In this document: positions 54,110-64,000 of the stretch, piece by piece | Layout of the letters: each line of letters opens with the position of its first letter | Position numbering within the stretch: the first letter of the stretch is position 1 | Origin: Eulemur rufifrons | Taxonomy: Eukaryota > Chordata > Mammalia > Primates > Lemuridae | DNA: 64,000 nt | Direction: 5' to 3' | Assembly: GCF_041146395.1 (NCBI RefSeq) | Contig: NC_091006.1 | Location: 10,918,001 to 10,982,000 of the forward strand | Notes under the pieces: model-generated | Databases searched by the model: none | Told to the model about the DNA's origin: nothing | Seen by the model: the letters and a program-made list of their open reading frames with translations, nothing else | Translations under genes and position numbers: made by a program

Positions 54110-54190
54110 ACCATTTGAAAGTATATATCCCAGAGTATCTTTTTATCTTTAGACTTCACTGTTGTTTTTCGCCATGTGCACATTTATTTT
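53925..54190. mobile_element. L1 3'-end-like fragment with microsatellite
   Basis: tttatttggaaacaacttga, acccatgtacccttcaccca and tgtacctattgtgaaacatt, interrupted by (GC)6 and (GT)14. Confidence 0.55.
54064..54106 (+). repeat. (GC)6-TTT-(GT)14 alternating tract
   Basis: gcgcgcgcgcgc at 54064-54075 and fourteen GT units at 54079-54106. Confidence 0.95.
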
Positions 54191-54716
54191 TATGACTTCA
54201 GATGTATCAGGATTTATTTCTTTGTGCTGGTGTGAGGGTCGGGTTAGGATGTCTTTCCGCACACCCAGGCTGCGGGGAAGTTCCCTCAGGTTTCTTTTGG
54301 TATTTGTGCAGTTTTCTTCTTTACGTCGGGATCTATTTGGATTTCCCTCTGGTACCTGGTATGGGGGATGGGTCTAATTTTATCTTTTTGCAAGTAGCCG
54401 TTGGAAGAGGTTTTGCTGTGAGTGCTGAGAGGGACTCCCCACTAGGGGAGGAGGTTAGAGGAAGGTTAGGGTCACCAAGCGGGGATGTGGAAGACACATG
54501 AGGAGGTGGGGGAGACACTGAGATCAGGTGCAGATTCCATGAGTGTGATGATGTCAGAGGACACCAGAGTGTTGCACGGTCTGGTCAGGAGCAGATGCCA
54601 GAGCCCCAGGAGTCATGGGCATGGACAGCAGGCCCCAAGAAGCCCCACCACCCACAAAGGAGGCTGTGAAGGAAAGGCCAGAGAACCAGGAAGGGGTCTC
54701 AGAAGCCCCCCACTGA

Positions 54717-55081
<365 letters not shown>

Positions 55082-56054
55082 CTCTTGGTCCCTTTTAGGT
55101 TGGCTTCTCTCCTGCCCCTTCATCTGTCATTGGCCATGGTTAGGTCACAGGCCCAAGCTCGGGCCACCAGGGGCAGGCAGAGAGTTGACCAGCCCTCCAT
55201 AGCACAGGGTGGGGACACCTGCCTCCCACCTGCAGGGGATGTCAGGTGCTTGGCAGCCAAGGGGACAGATGTGTGTTGGTTTCTCTGTAAGTCTGTGTGT
55301 GTGTGTGAGTTAGTGTGACTGTGACACAGGCTGACAGGAGCCCAAGACCACACCTTGACACCTTGAACCCAGCAGACCTCCCCGAGGCTCTGCCAGGAAC
55401 CGTTCTCAGCAGGCTCCCAAACTTTGGACGTGGGTCTTGGTATAATCCCCACATATTGGGGACTTCCAAATACAAGGTCACCAGCTTCTCATGTGGCCAA
55501 AAACCAATGAATGTAAAGCAAATAAAAACAAGACCCAGGTGAAGAAAGGAAAGCACAAAGCCAGAGAGTGGGCGGGACAGCCCTGCAAACGAAAAGGCGC
55601 CTTTTAACTGGATTACGTTCAGGTTCAGGTAAATTCCGCCTCCTGACATAACTGTCCCCACCCGGTGGAAGTCAGGCGGGCATCATTCCGGGGCTGATGC
55701 TGGGGAACAAGATGAAACCAAATTTTCATCCCATTTCCCAGAAGAGGAGTCTGAGGATCAGAGAGTTTTCGTCTCCGAAGAAGAGCTGGAACCCCTGGGC
55801 AGACCCGATCTCGCACCTTGAGGCCACTGTGTCCCCTCGCTGCACACCTTCCCCCGCAGTCTGACATGCTCTAGTCCCCCAGAGAGGAACGCCAGAGATT
55901 CCCGGAGATGTGAACGGGTTCTAGAACGGCTGGGAGGGAGGAATGAATGAGAGTTCCAGAGACAGACGGTGGCCCCCTCCCCGCCACCGTCCAGGCCCCG
56001 CGGGACAAGACCAAGGACTTGGAGTCAGGCCATGCGAGCTGCGGCGCTCGTGTT

Positions 56055-56073
56055 CCCCACCAGGGGGCGCTCC
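56055..56073 (+). promoter_or_regulatory. CTCF-like motif 1
   Basis: ccccaccagggggcgctcc contains the full CTCF core CCACCAGGGGGCGCT in forward orientation. Confidence 0.65.
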
Positions 56074-56194
56074 AAGACCGCTGGCGAAAGACGCCGACTT
56101 CGCCGCTTCCTGAGCGCGCAGGTGCAGGCAGAATCACGTGCCCGGATTGATTCCGCTCTGAAGCGGGGAGATGCGATTCAATACTGATTATCAC

Positions 56195-56375
56195 AGTAAC
56201 CAGCATTTCTATAGCTCTCGCTTTAGTCCAGGCACTGTTTGAAGCACTCAGATTGTTTTAACGCAAGTTTAGTTGCTCTTATTGTGCACGTTTTACAGTT
56301 GGGGAAACCGAGGCTGAAAGAGGGGACATGACTTGTCCAGGGTCACACAGCACTGGAATCTGAACCCAGGCCGAC
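56195..56375 (-). repeat. MIR
   Basis: cgttttacagttggggaaac, gtccagggtcacacagcact and aatctgaacccaggc, preceded by a MIR-like end with tttctatagctctcgctt. Confidence 0.7.
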
Positions 56376-57559
56376 TGGTTTGACTCAAAGCTCGTCCATG
56401 TGATGCCACAGTCTGTGACTGGACAAGCCCCACTTGTTGCCCCTCCCCCCACAACCCCAGGCAAGGGGGGAAGCGGATTGTGGGACCGAGGGCCTGGGGA
56501 GCTGGCCAAGGACAAAATGGTCTCTACACACACGTCGCCAGCCCCACCGCGGTCACGGTCAGGTGCGGGGTAGAGTGGCAGTGACCGGCAGCTGATGAAT
56601 AACCTTTACTGGACTAGCTGAGGGTCGGGTTGTGTTCACCCGCAACGAGGCTCCATTCAAGCCGGGGCACATCGCAGCCTCTTCCATCTTCCTGATGACT
56701 CTGAGAGAATGTGACTTTCAGGTGTGTAAATGGCTGCACCGAGCAGTAAGTAACCAGCCCCAAATCCTAAGGAGCATGAGGACTGGGGGATGGGGGTGGG
56801 AGTGAGCTGGGAAAGCCCACTCCAAATACCCCTCCCCTGCTGTGCCCTTTCTGTGTCTCTTGTCAACCCCTTTGCTTCCCCCTTCTCCTATCTGGGACTG
56901 GAGGCCGGAGAATGTCCCCACCTGTCTCCCTCCTGGGACAGACCAGGCAGACTCTCTCCTCTATGTCTGCACTCTGTTGTTTCTTGCTTTTGTGATAGTG
57001 AGTGGCTGCTGGGCTGGTCTAGATAAAGGCTGATTTGGAATCAAGACTTTGGTCTTTTGGGGCGACTGCTCTGATAACTCAGTAGGTTTGAAAACACAAT
57101 CCCAAAGGCTGGATTTGGGGACTGGGCCCTACAGGCACCATTTAAATTCTCTTTGGGTTAAAACCAGTGGACCCCCTTGCTGCCATCTTCAGGTTACCAA
57201 AGTGTCCGTTCCGTATCCGAGCTCTAGGTGATGCTCGTGCTAGGGTGGGGGGCAGAGATGGTGCGTCCCTTCTGCAGAGAAACAAATCCAGACTCCAGGT
57301 CTCTTCTGTCTCAGCCGCTGCCAGATGGCGCTTTGGTGCGCTGTCTCCAAAGATGGCCGCTATCAATGCTTCGCTTCTCTGTGGGCACCTGGTACTTCCC
57401 CCGTCAAGAGATTAAATGTTTCCCCTCCGCTTGAACCTGGGCTAGCCTTATGCCTTGGTTTCAGTTGGCTTGACCAACAGGTCAAGTCCCTTGAATGACT
57501 CCTCTCCCTAAACCTGCTAATGGCTTTCTGTGTCACTAAAGATCAAAGCCCAAGTCTTT

Positions 57560-57927
<368 letters not shown>

Positions 57928-58124
57928 TAGACCTGTTTTCTTCAATGCGGTAGCCACTATTCACATGGGTGATTTCAATTTCAATGTAATTAAATAAAAG
58001 TACACATCCATGTCCTTAGTCACACTAGCCAGCTTTCCAATACTCAAGAACTACACGTGGCCCATGGCTACATTGAACAACGTTGATGTCAGCCATTTCC
58101 ATCATGGCGGACAGCTCTCTTGGA

Positions 58125-58380
58125 CAGCTCTGATCTACACGCTCTGCCCTGACTTTATCTCTCATTTCCCACCAGCCTCTGGGTGTCTGCGGGGCTTCAG
58201 CCATCCAGGTCTCAAGGACCTGGGCATATTCCTACCTCAGGGCCTTTGCACTTGCTGTCCCTGCTGCCTGGAGAGCCCCTCCCCAGGATATTTGCATGGC
58301 TCCATCCTTCACTTCCAGGAGAGGGTCTTTCTTCAAGTGTCACATGGGGGGAGGGGTTATTCCCCGACCACTTATTAAAA
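58125..58380 (+). repeat. L2 fragment
   Basis: cctcagggcctttgcacttg, then tgctgcctggagagcccctc and catggctccatccttcactt. Confidence 0.75.
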
Positions 58381-59415
58381 ATGTAACCCTTTCCCCACAC
58401 CCTCACTTGAGTTTTCAGAGGTCTGCTTGGCCCTGGCACACTCATTTGCTTCTCAGTAGCACACGACTGTACTTGTCAGAGTGGTTAATAGAGGATATTG
58501 GTGACAATCAGGAAGTGCAAAAAGAGGGAAGTCAGGGTGTCCAGAGATTACTAATGCAGCAAGCTGCTCGGGCCCCAGGGCTGGAGGAGCCACGTGGGAA
58601 ATGCCGCTGCGCAGAGCCCGGGTCGCCGCCCTGCCAAGGTTCCACGCTTGGAGCCTATTTGCTTGAGGAGGGACACAGGAGCCCCTGGTTCACCGCAGTG
58701 GCTGTCGCTCTGCTACCCCCAGATATCGACTCCTTCCTCGCGCTTTCCACCTCCCGCCTGTGCCCCATCGGCCGCCGCCGCAGCAGCAGCCCCTGGCTCA
58801 GGACTCTGGGGAGGTGGCTGCCTGGTCCTACCCGGTAGGGGACAGGTGCGCGTGGCGGGGAGAGGCGGCAGAGCCGCTCAGGTGCAGCTCCCTGGGGACT
58901 GAGTGTGGCCTGTCTTGTTCCCAGCACCGAGCCGGCACGCGATAGCTGCTCAGTTGACATCTGTTGAATGACTAACAGACGGAGCGAACCACGCCCACTG
59001 GGTGAGCCAGACCCGGGATGCTCCTGGCGAAGAATGTGCTGGAAAGATTTGGCCCCTGGAAGGAGTGAGCCGAAGGGGGGGGGGGGAGGAGCGTTTGAGG
59101 TCGCAGGGGCAGCCGCGTGAAGGCCCTGAGGTCCCGCAGGGAAGCGCCGGGCGCGCAGAGGAGACCAGCACGGCCCTGAAGGCTGAGCCACGCGCTGGGG
59201 AGCCCGGCGGGGTGTTGAGCAGGGGACGGGGAGGTTTGAGCTTTCAGGCCGGCCAGGTGCTGGGGACAAGATCGGAGCAGGAGGAGGCTGGGGGCAGGGA
59301 CCCTCAGGAAGAGGACAGAGGGTGGACGAGCGCGGAGTCGTGGGGATGGCAGGAAGGGGGTGAAGGGATTTGCAGGGAGCCTGATTTGCCGGGACCAGGT
59401 GACTGGCGGGCTCAG

Positions 59416-59452
<37 letters not shown>

Positions 59453-59456
59453 CGCA
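59416..59456 (+). repeat. (GT)13-(GC)n alternating purine-pyrimidine tract
   Basis: Thirteen GT units run without a break into gcgcgcgcgtgcgcac, about 41 bases of strict alternation. Confidence 0.95.
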
Positions 59457-59850
59457 CTCGTGACCTCCTGAGCCTGTGTCTGTGTCTCTGTGGGGGTGCG
59501 GAGGTGGACAGGTGTATAAGTGTGTGCGTGTCTTTGTTTGGCTCTGGGAGAGGAGAGTAGGATGAAGGTAGGAACAGGATGGAGACAGATTTTTACCCCC
59601 ACTTCCCAGATAAAGCAACTAAGGCTCAGAGAGGCAGGGAAGGGAGCCGGAAGCGGGGTTCGTCTTGAGCCGGGGGCCCCCTCGATCGACCCTCCCCCAG
59701 AGGCTGAACCTGTCTCGCGCCCTCCGCTTGTTCAAGCCAGGAGCGTGGCCGAGCCCCGGCACTGCGGGAGGGGAGAGTGGCTGCGGGCCACGCCCCCTCC
59801 CGCCGCCGCCCGCCCTGCGGAGGAAGCCTGGGCGCGCTGCAGTGCCCGAA

Positions 59851-59870
59851 TGCCCCGCCAGGGGGCGCCC
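59851..59870 (+). promoter_or_regulatory. CTCF-like motif 2
   Basis: tgccccgccagggggcgccc matches the CTCF core (CCGCCAGGGGGCGC), same orientation as motif 1, in a GC-rich segment. Confidence 0.65.
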
Positions 59871-60449
59871 CAGGCCCGCTGGTTACCATGGTGCGGCGAT
59901 GGCGCTTCGGGAGGGCTCGACGTGCTCTGGACCTTGGACCTGGTGCCTGGAAAGCGCCAAATCTCCACCAGGGCTTTGAGCGCCAGGCTGCGGAAAGCGG
60001 CCTTTCCTGCAGGGCAGCGATTCTCAAAGTGAGGGCCTGAGACCGGGGGCATCAACGTCTCCTGGGAACTAGATACATAATCCCGCCCCCCACCCCGGAC
60101 CTGCAGAACCACGCTGGGGGTGGGGCCCAGCGATCTGTGTTTTCCGAGGCTCTCCAGGTGGTGGTGATGTGTGACCAGTTTGAGAGCCACTGCCGTGGGG
60201 TCTGATTATCTAATCTCTAGGACCCCTAGGGTCGCGGTTGTCAGTCCTGGCTGCACCTTGGAATCACCTGGAAGCTTCAGGAGCCAGCCCTACCCTGCAC
60301 CATTGCATGTGCGTGCTGGGCACGGACTCCAGGTCATTCCAGGGGTGGCCAGGACTGGGAACCACAGGTCCCGTCAGGGCTGACCTGTGTCGTGAAGAAC
60401 TGGCCCAGCTGACATAAGGCAGGAATAAGGGGAGGTGACATCTGTTGGG

Positions 60450-60620
60450 GCTGGTTTGAGCTCGAGCACATCACACCCTCTTCAGTCCCCTGAGCCACGC
60501 TGGGAGGCAAGCTCTGCCATGACCCTCCTCCAGATGAGTCAGTGGAGGCACCGAGAGGTTAAGTAGCCAGCCCAAGGTCACACAGCTTGCAAGGGGCGGT
60601 GCTGGGGGAAGCCAGGCAGC
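60450..60620 (-). repeat. MIR fragment
   Basis: gcaccgagaggttaagtagc and cagcccaaggtcacacagct. Confidence 0.7.
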
Positions 60621-61119
60621 TGGACTCCAAGCCCCTCCTCATCCAGTCCCCAACCATTTCCTCGCCTCTTGTCACACACGATGGGCCTGGGAGGGGACCT
60701 AGAAAGTGCCCCTGTCTTGGGGTGGCATCTCTTGCCTCCATGTGTGTGTTCTGTCATTTTCTCCTTGGTGACAATGAGGGCTGCCTGGTCCAGATAAAGG
60801 CTGGTTTGGAGTCAAATCTCTGGGTTTCTGGGGTGTTTGAAACCACAACCGCAGAGGCACAAAGGGGCTGCGTTTGAGGACCGGCCCTGCAGGCAGCATT
60901 TGAAACCCCCTTGGATTAAAAATCCCGAAGGGCCCATTACCATCTCATCTCGGGTTACCCACGGGCTCCTCCCCGCCTGCAGCCTCTCTGGATGCTCACG
61001 CTGGAGATGCTGGGGACAGGACTGCAGAGAAGGTTGTGTCCACTAAGGGAGGGACAGATTTGCCCAAAGCCTCAGGGCTCCTTAATGGGAGTGTGAGGAT
61101 AAAAATCTTGTGAGTTGAC

Positions 61120-61535
61120 AAGTGTGTTTCTGAGTATAGGTGTGTGTGTTTGTGCATGGAGGTGGGTGTGTGAATCTGTGCACGCCTGTATGTGTGGCCC
61201 AGTGTGTATGAAGCTGTGTGCTTGTGTCTCAGCCATTAGGTGTATATGGGTGCGCGTGTCTATGCGGATGTCTGAATTTGTGTGTGTGTGAGTGGGTGTG
61301 TCTGTCTGCACACAGTGTGGGTGTTTATATTGCTCTGTGCTTTTACATGGGCTTGTGTGTGTGTGTCTGTGTGTGTGTGTTTCTGTATTTATGATTGTTA
61401 AAACACGGTGTTTAAAAACGTGGGTTAATTGTGAGTTTGTGAATGCTTGTCTGTGTGTGGGCTTATGTCTGTCTATCTGTGACGTGTGAATGCATATATG
61501 TGTGTTTGTGAGATGCCTGCATGTGTGTTTCCGAT
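61120..61535 (+). repeat. TG-rich degenerate repeat
   Basis: Imperfect tgtgtg/tgtatg units with phrases such as gtgtgaatctgtgcacgc over about 400 bases. Open frames on both strands here are simple-sequence artefacts. Confidence 0.7.
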
Positions 61536-61589
61536 TAGGGGTGTCCGGCACCTAGAACCTCCTCCACAGACAGCTCCAGAGATGTTCCC

Positions 61590-62225
61590 TGTGTAGTAAA
61601 GGGTTAACTCAGCAGACCTGGGCTGCCCAAACCCTGCGCATTCAAAAGAAATAGGAACAGGCCTTTGCCCAGCTCCTTGGGGGTGGGGAGGTGGGGTTAC
61701 TTCTAAGCCTTTACTTTAGAATACCCTGCCTGCTAAGAGTGTCTGTTTACCTGGGACCTTGGGCCACACCACATAGTTTATGTTAAGGACGTGATTTATG
61801 CTGAACACCTGTTTTTGTTTGCCTGGGTCGTGTGGTATCAGTTTGACTCTGGAGGGGCTGGAGACCGAGTTACTAAGGTTAGCCACCCAGGCGGTCCCTG
61901 CCTGTATGACCTGTCCCCAGTGAAAACTGGGGACCCCAAGGCTTGGGGGAACCTCCCTGCTTGGCGAAACTCCATGTGTGTTGTCACACGTCATTGCCGG
62001 CAGAAGTTAGCACCGTCCATGTGACTCTACTGGGAGAGACAGCCGGAAGCTCGCGCCCAGGCCCTCCTGGACCTGCCTTGTGCACCTCTTCGCTTTGCTG
62101 ATTTTATTCTCTGTCCTTCACTGTAATAAACAGTAGCTGTGAGTACGGCTGCTTTTCTGAGCTCTGTGAGTCCTTCTGGTGAGTCAGTGAACCTGAGGGT
62201 GGTCTTGGGGAGCCCCCTACACCGT
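61590..62225 (+). mobile_element. LTR-like element
   Basis: The right end has cactgtaataaacagtagct, tgagctctgtgagtccttct and gaacctgagggtggtcttgg, typical of the R/U5 side of a retroviral LTR with a poly(A) signal. The body includes tgaccngtccccagtgaaaa-like sequence. Family not assigned; no viral coding sequence. Confidence 0.55.
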
Positions 62226-63079
62226 CTTCCCAAGCACACAGCCCTGGTGATGAGCAGAGCTGTGTTCAAACACCTGTCTCTTTACCCCTTGTTGGTTGCA
62301 GGGCAGAAAGACAGATAGCATTACAGATCTAGGCAGAGGAAGCAGGTGACGTAGGGGAAAAAAACCTTAATCAGTCTTCATTCCCTCGGTTCCAGGATCC
62401 CAAAGAGGCGCAGCTGCCAACCCTTCCATCCTATGGTGTTCATAAAAAATATTCTTTGTGTGCGTGTGGCCTTGTCTCTAGGGTGCCTGTGTCCCTAGAG
62501 ACAGAAGATAATTCAGAATCACTTCTGCTCTTTAAAAAAGTCTCCCAGTTCATTAAAAAGGGAAGACGTGTCAAAGCATTTCAGGCATACCACTAAACGG
62601 TGGCATAATTTAACCAGTGACATTTACCAAATGACAGCTTTAAGGCACACAAAACATCACGACACAGTCACCACTGTGCGCGATACAGTTGGGCTCCTGG
62701 GGAGTGAGGATTTCTCGCACACTGCAGGCTGGCACGGATCTCCAGGCTCCAGCACCAGGGGCGTTTACCTGTGTTGGCGAAACATCCAGAACCCTGCGTG
62801 TGCCCACCGAAAGGAGAGTGGAAGGGGAGCAATGGTCCAACCACAGTATGGGACCTTCTGCAGCCACGAGAGGATGGACCGGAGCTTCCACTGGGCCTTT
62901 CTGAGTGACACAGTGCGATGCCAGAAACGTTGTATATACTATGACCCTTCCCCTTTTTTGGTAAAAAGTAAAATATCCCAAAAAACCTCTGTAAGTATCT
63001 ATATGTGTGTCTGTATTAGGATTTAATGAACAAAGAGAAAACGCGGCAGCCCATGTCGTGCTACAGAGCCCAGGCTTAG

Positions 63080-63275
63080 GAGCACGGCTAAATCCTGGCT
63101 CTGTGACTCGCCAGCTGTGCGACCTCAGGTGAGTTATTTCACTTTTCTGAGACTCAGTTTCCTCAACTGCAAAATGGGGATAATAACAGTATCTGCCTCA
63201 TAGCATGGCGAGGATATATGTGAAGGGCTTCTAACAGCTCCTGGTACACAACAAGTGCTCAATAAGTACCAGGTA
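63080..63275 (+). repeat. MIR
   Basis: aaatcctggctctgtgactc, then ctcagtttcctcaactgcaa and aacaagtgctcaataagtac: a well-kept forward MIR. Confidence 0.8.
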
Positions 63276-63528
63276 TGGGTCATTAACCTGGTTATGTAGG
63301 GAGTGGGGGTTACATGGGAGGTCACCCCCTATATGATCGTGTCTCTATAGTCATGTAAAATTGTACGAGTGTGTATAAGAAATTAAATAAAATACATTTT
63401 GAAAGGAAAATTATAAGATGAACCTCTTCTGTTCAAGCTTTCGGAATCTCTCTGAGACGGTGAGATACGACCCACAGGTCTGAGCCTGGTTCTGAACCTT
63501 CCAAAAAAGCCTTTTCTGCTTAAGGCAT

Positions 63529-63870
63529 TGTAGTGGGATTGAATAGAGTCCTCCAAAAATTCACATCCACTGGGAACCTCAGAATGAGACCTCATTTGGA
63601 AATAGGGTGTTTGCAGATGTAGGTAGTTAAGGATCTCTACGTGAAATCATGTAGGGTGGACCCCAAATCCAATATGACTGGTACCTTTACAAAAGAAAGG
63701 AGAAGGAGATTTGCACAGAGAGAGAGAGAGACAGAGAGACAGGGAGGACAAGGTCATGTGGAGATGGAAGTAGAGATCGGAGTGACGCAGCCACAAGCCA
63801 AGAACACCTGGCACCACAGAGCTGGTATGCTGGTCCCAGCCAACCCCAGAAATGGACTGGCCACCTGGAT
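63529..63870 (+). mobile_element. MLT1-type LTR (ERVL-MaLR)
   Basis: tgggattgaatagagtcctc, tttggaaatagggtgtttgc, tccaatatgactggtacctt and ggagtgacgcagccacaagc are the standard MLT1 blocks in order. A purine-rich (AG)n stretch at about 63717-63740 lies inside. Confidence 0.8.
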
Positions 63871-64000
63871 CCGTTTCCAATGGCTGCTATGGCAAATTAT
63901 TACAAAACTGAGTTGCTCAAAACATGAAACGTTAAAGAAATATGATATATATTTTGATAACCTGGAAAAAAAAAGACATCAGAGAAAAATATCTCCAAAT

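Noticed and set aside
58655..59602. 315-codon open frame on the minus strand in the intergenic region
   Set aside because: Runs through GC-rich DNA and a (GT)n tract that translates as a His-Thr repeat. No domain, no family resemblance and no supporting promoter, splice or poly(A) context.
61072..61551. His/Thr-rich minus-strand open frame
   Set aside because: Translation of a TG-rich degenerate repeat.

Overview
This is primate nuclear DNA. Two well-conserved protein genes lie head to tail on the + strand: the 3' half of HIF3A (hypoxia-inducible factor 3 alpha) and the whole of PPP5C (serine/threonine protein phosphatase 5). They match the HIF3A-PPP5C neighbourhood of human chromosome 19q13.3. 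The Alu elements point to a lemur-like strepsirrhine. Several carry a left arm reading 'tagcactctggga' and 'gagcaagagcgagac', plus an extra A-rich middle segment ('aaatatatagaaaaaatta'). Human AluS and AluY lack these. Species cannot be fixed from the window alone.

Layout. 1-2129: HIF3A intron sequence (an Alu monomer, a full Alu, L2 and MIR fragments). 2130-13318: seven HIF3A coding exons, with the oxygen-sensing LxxLAP motif in the fourth and the stop codon in the last. 13319-18060: HIF3A 3' UTR and spacer, dominated by a long degenerate tandem array at about 13985-15230. 18060-18480: CpG-rich PPP5C promoter and first exon. 18241-51370: PPP5C in 13 coding exons that join in frame to exactly 499 codons plus stop. 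Intron 2 (11.8 kb) is full of LTR-retrovirus-derived debris. Intron 4 (8.4 kb) holds an old L1 with three Alus and a decayed hAT transposase gene. 51371-51875: PPP5C 3' UTR and poly(A) signal. 51880-64000: spacer with no recognisable gene, holding two strong CTCF-like motifs, Z-DNA-prone tracts, Alus, an LTR-like element and an MLT1-type LTR.

Function. HIF3A is a bHLH-PAS hypoxia regulator. Only the part with the oxygen-dependent degradation region and the C-terminus lies here. PPP5C is an Hsp90-docked TPR phosphatase. Nothing suggests shared regulation beyond proximity; PPP5C has its own CpG promoter. No operon, CRISPR array or other prokaryote-like system is present. I found no new multigene system. 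The observations most worth a second look are: a textbook U12-type intron in the PPP5C phosphatase domain; a perfect 23-bp hairpin inside an Alu that looks like a template-switch mutation; an inverted pair of related LTRs in intron 2; the hAT transposase relic; two degenerate tandem arrays (HIF3A 3' UTR and PPP5C intron 1); and the pair of same-strand CTCF-like motifs downstream of PPP5C.
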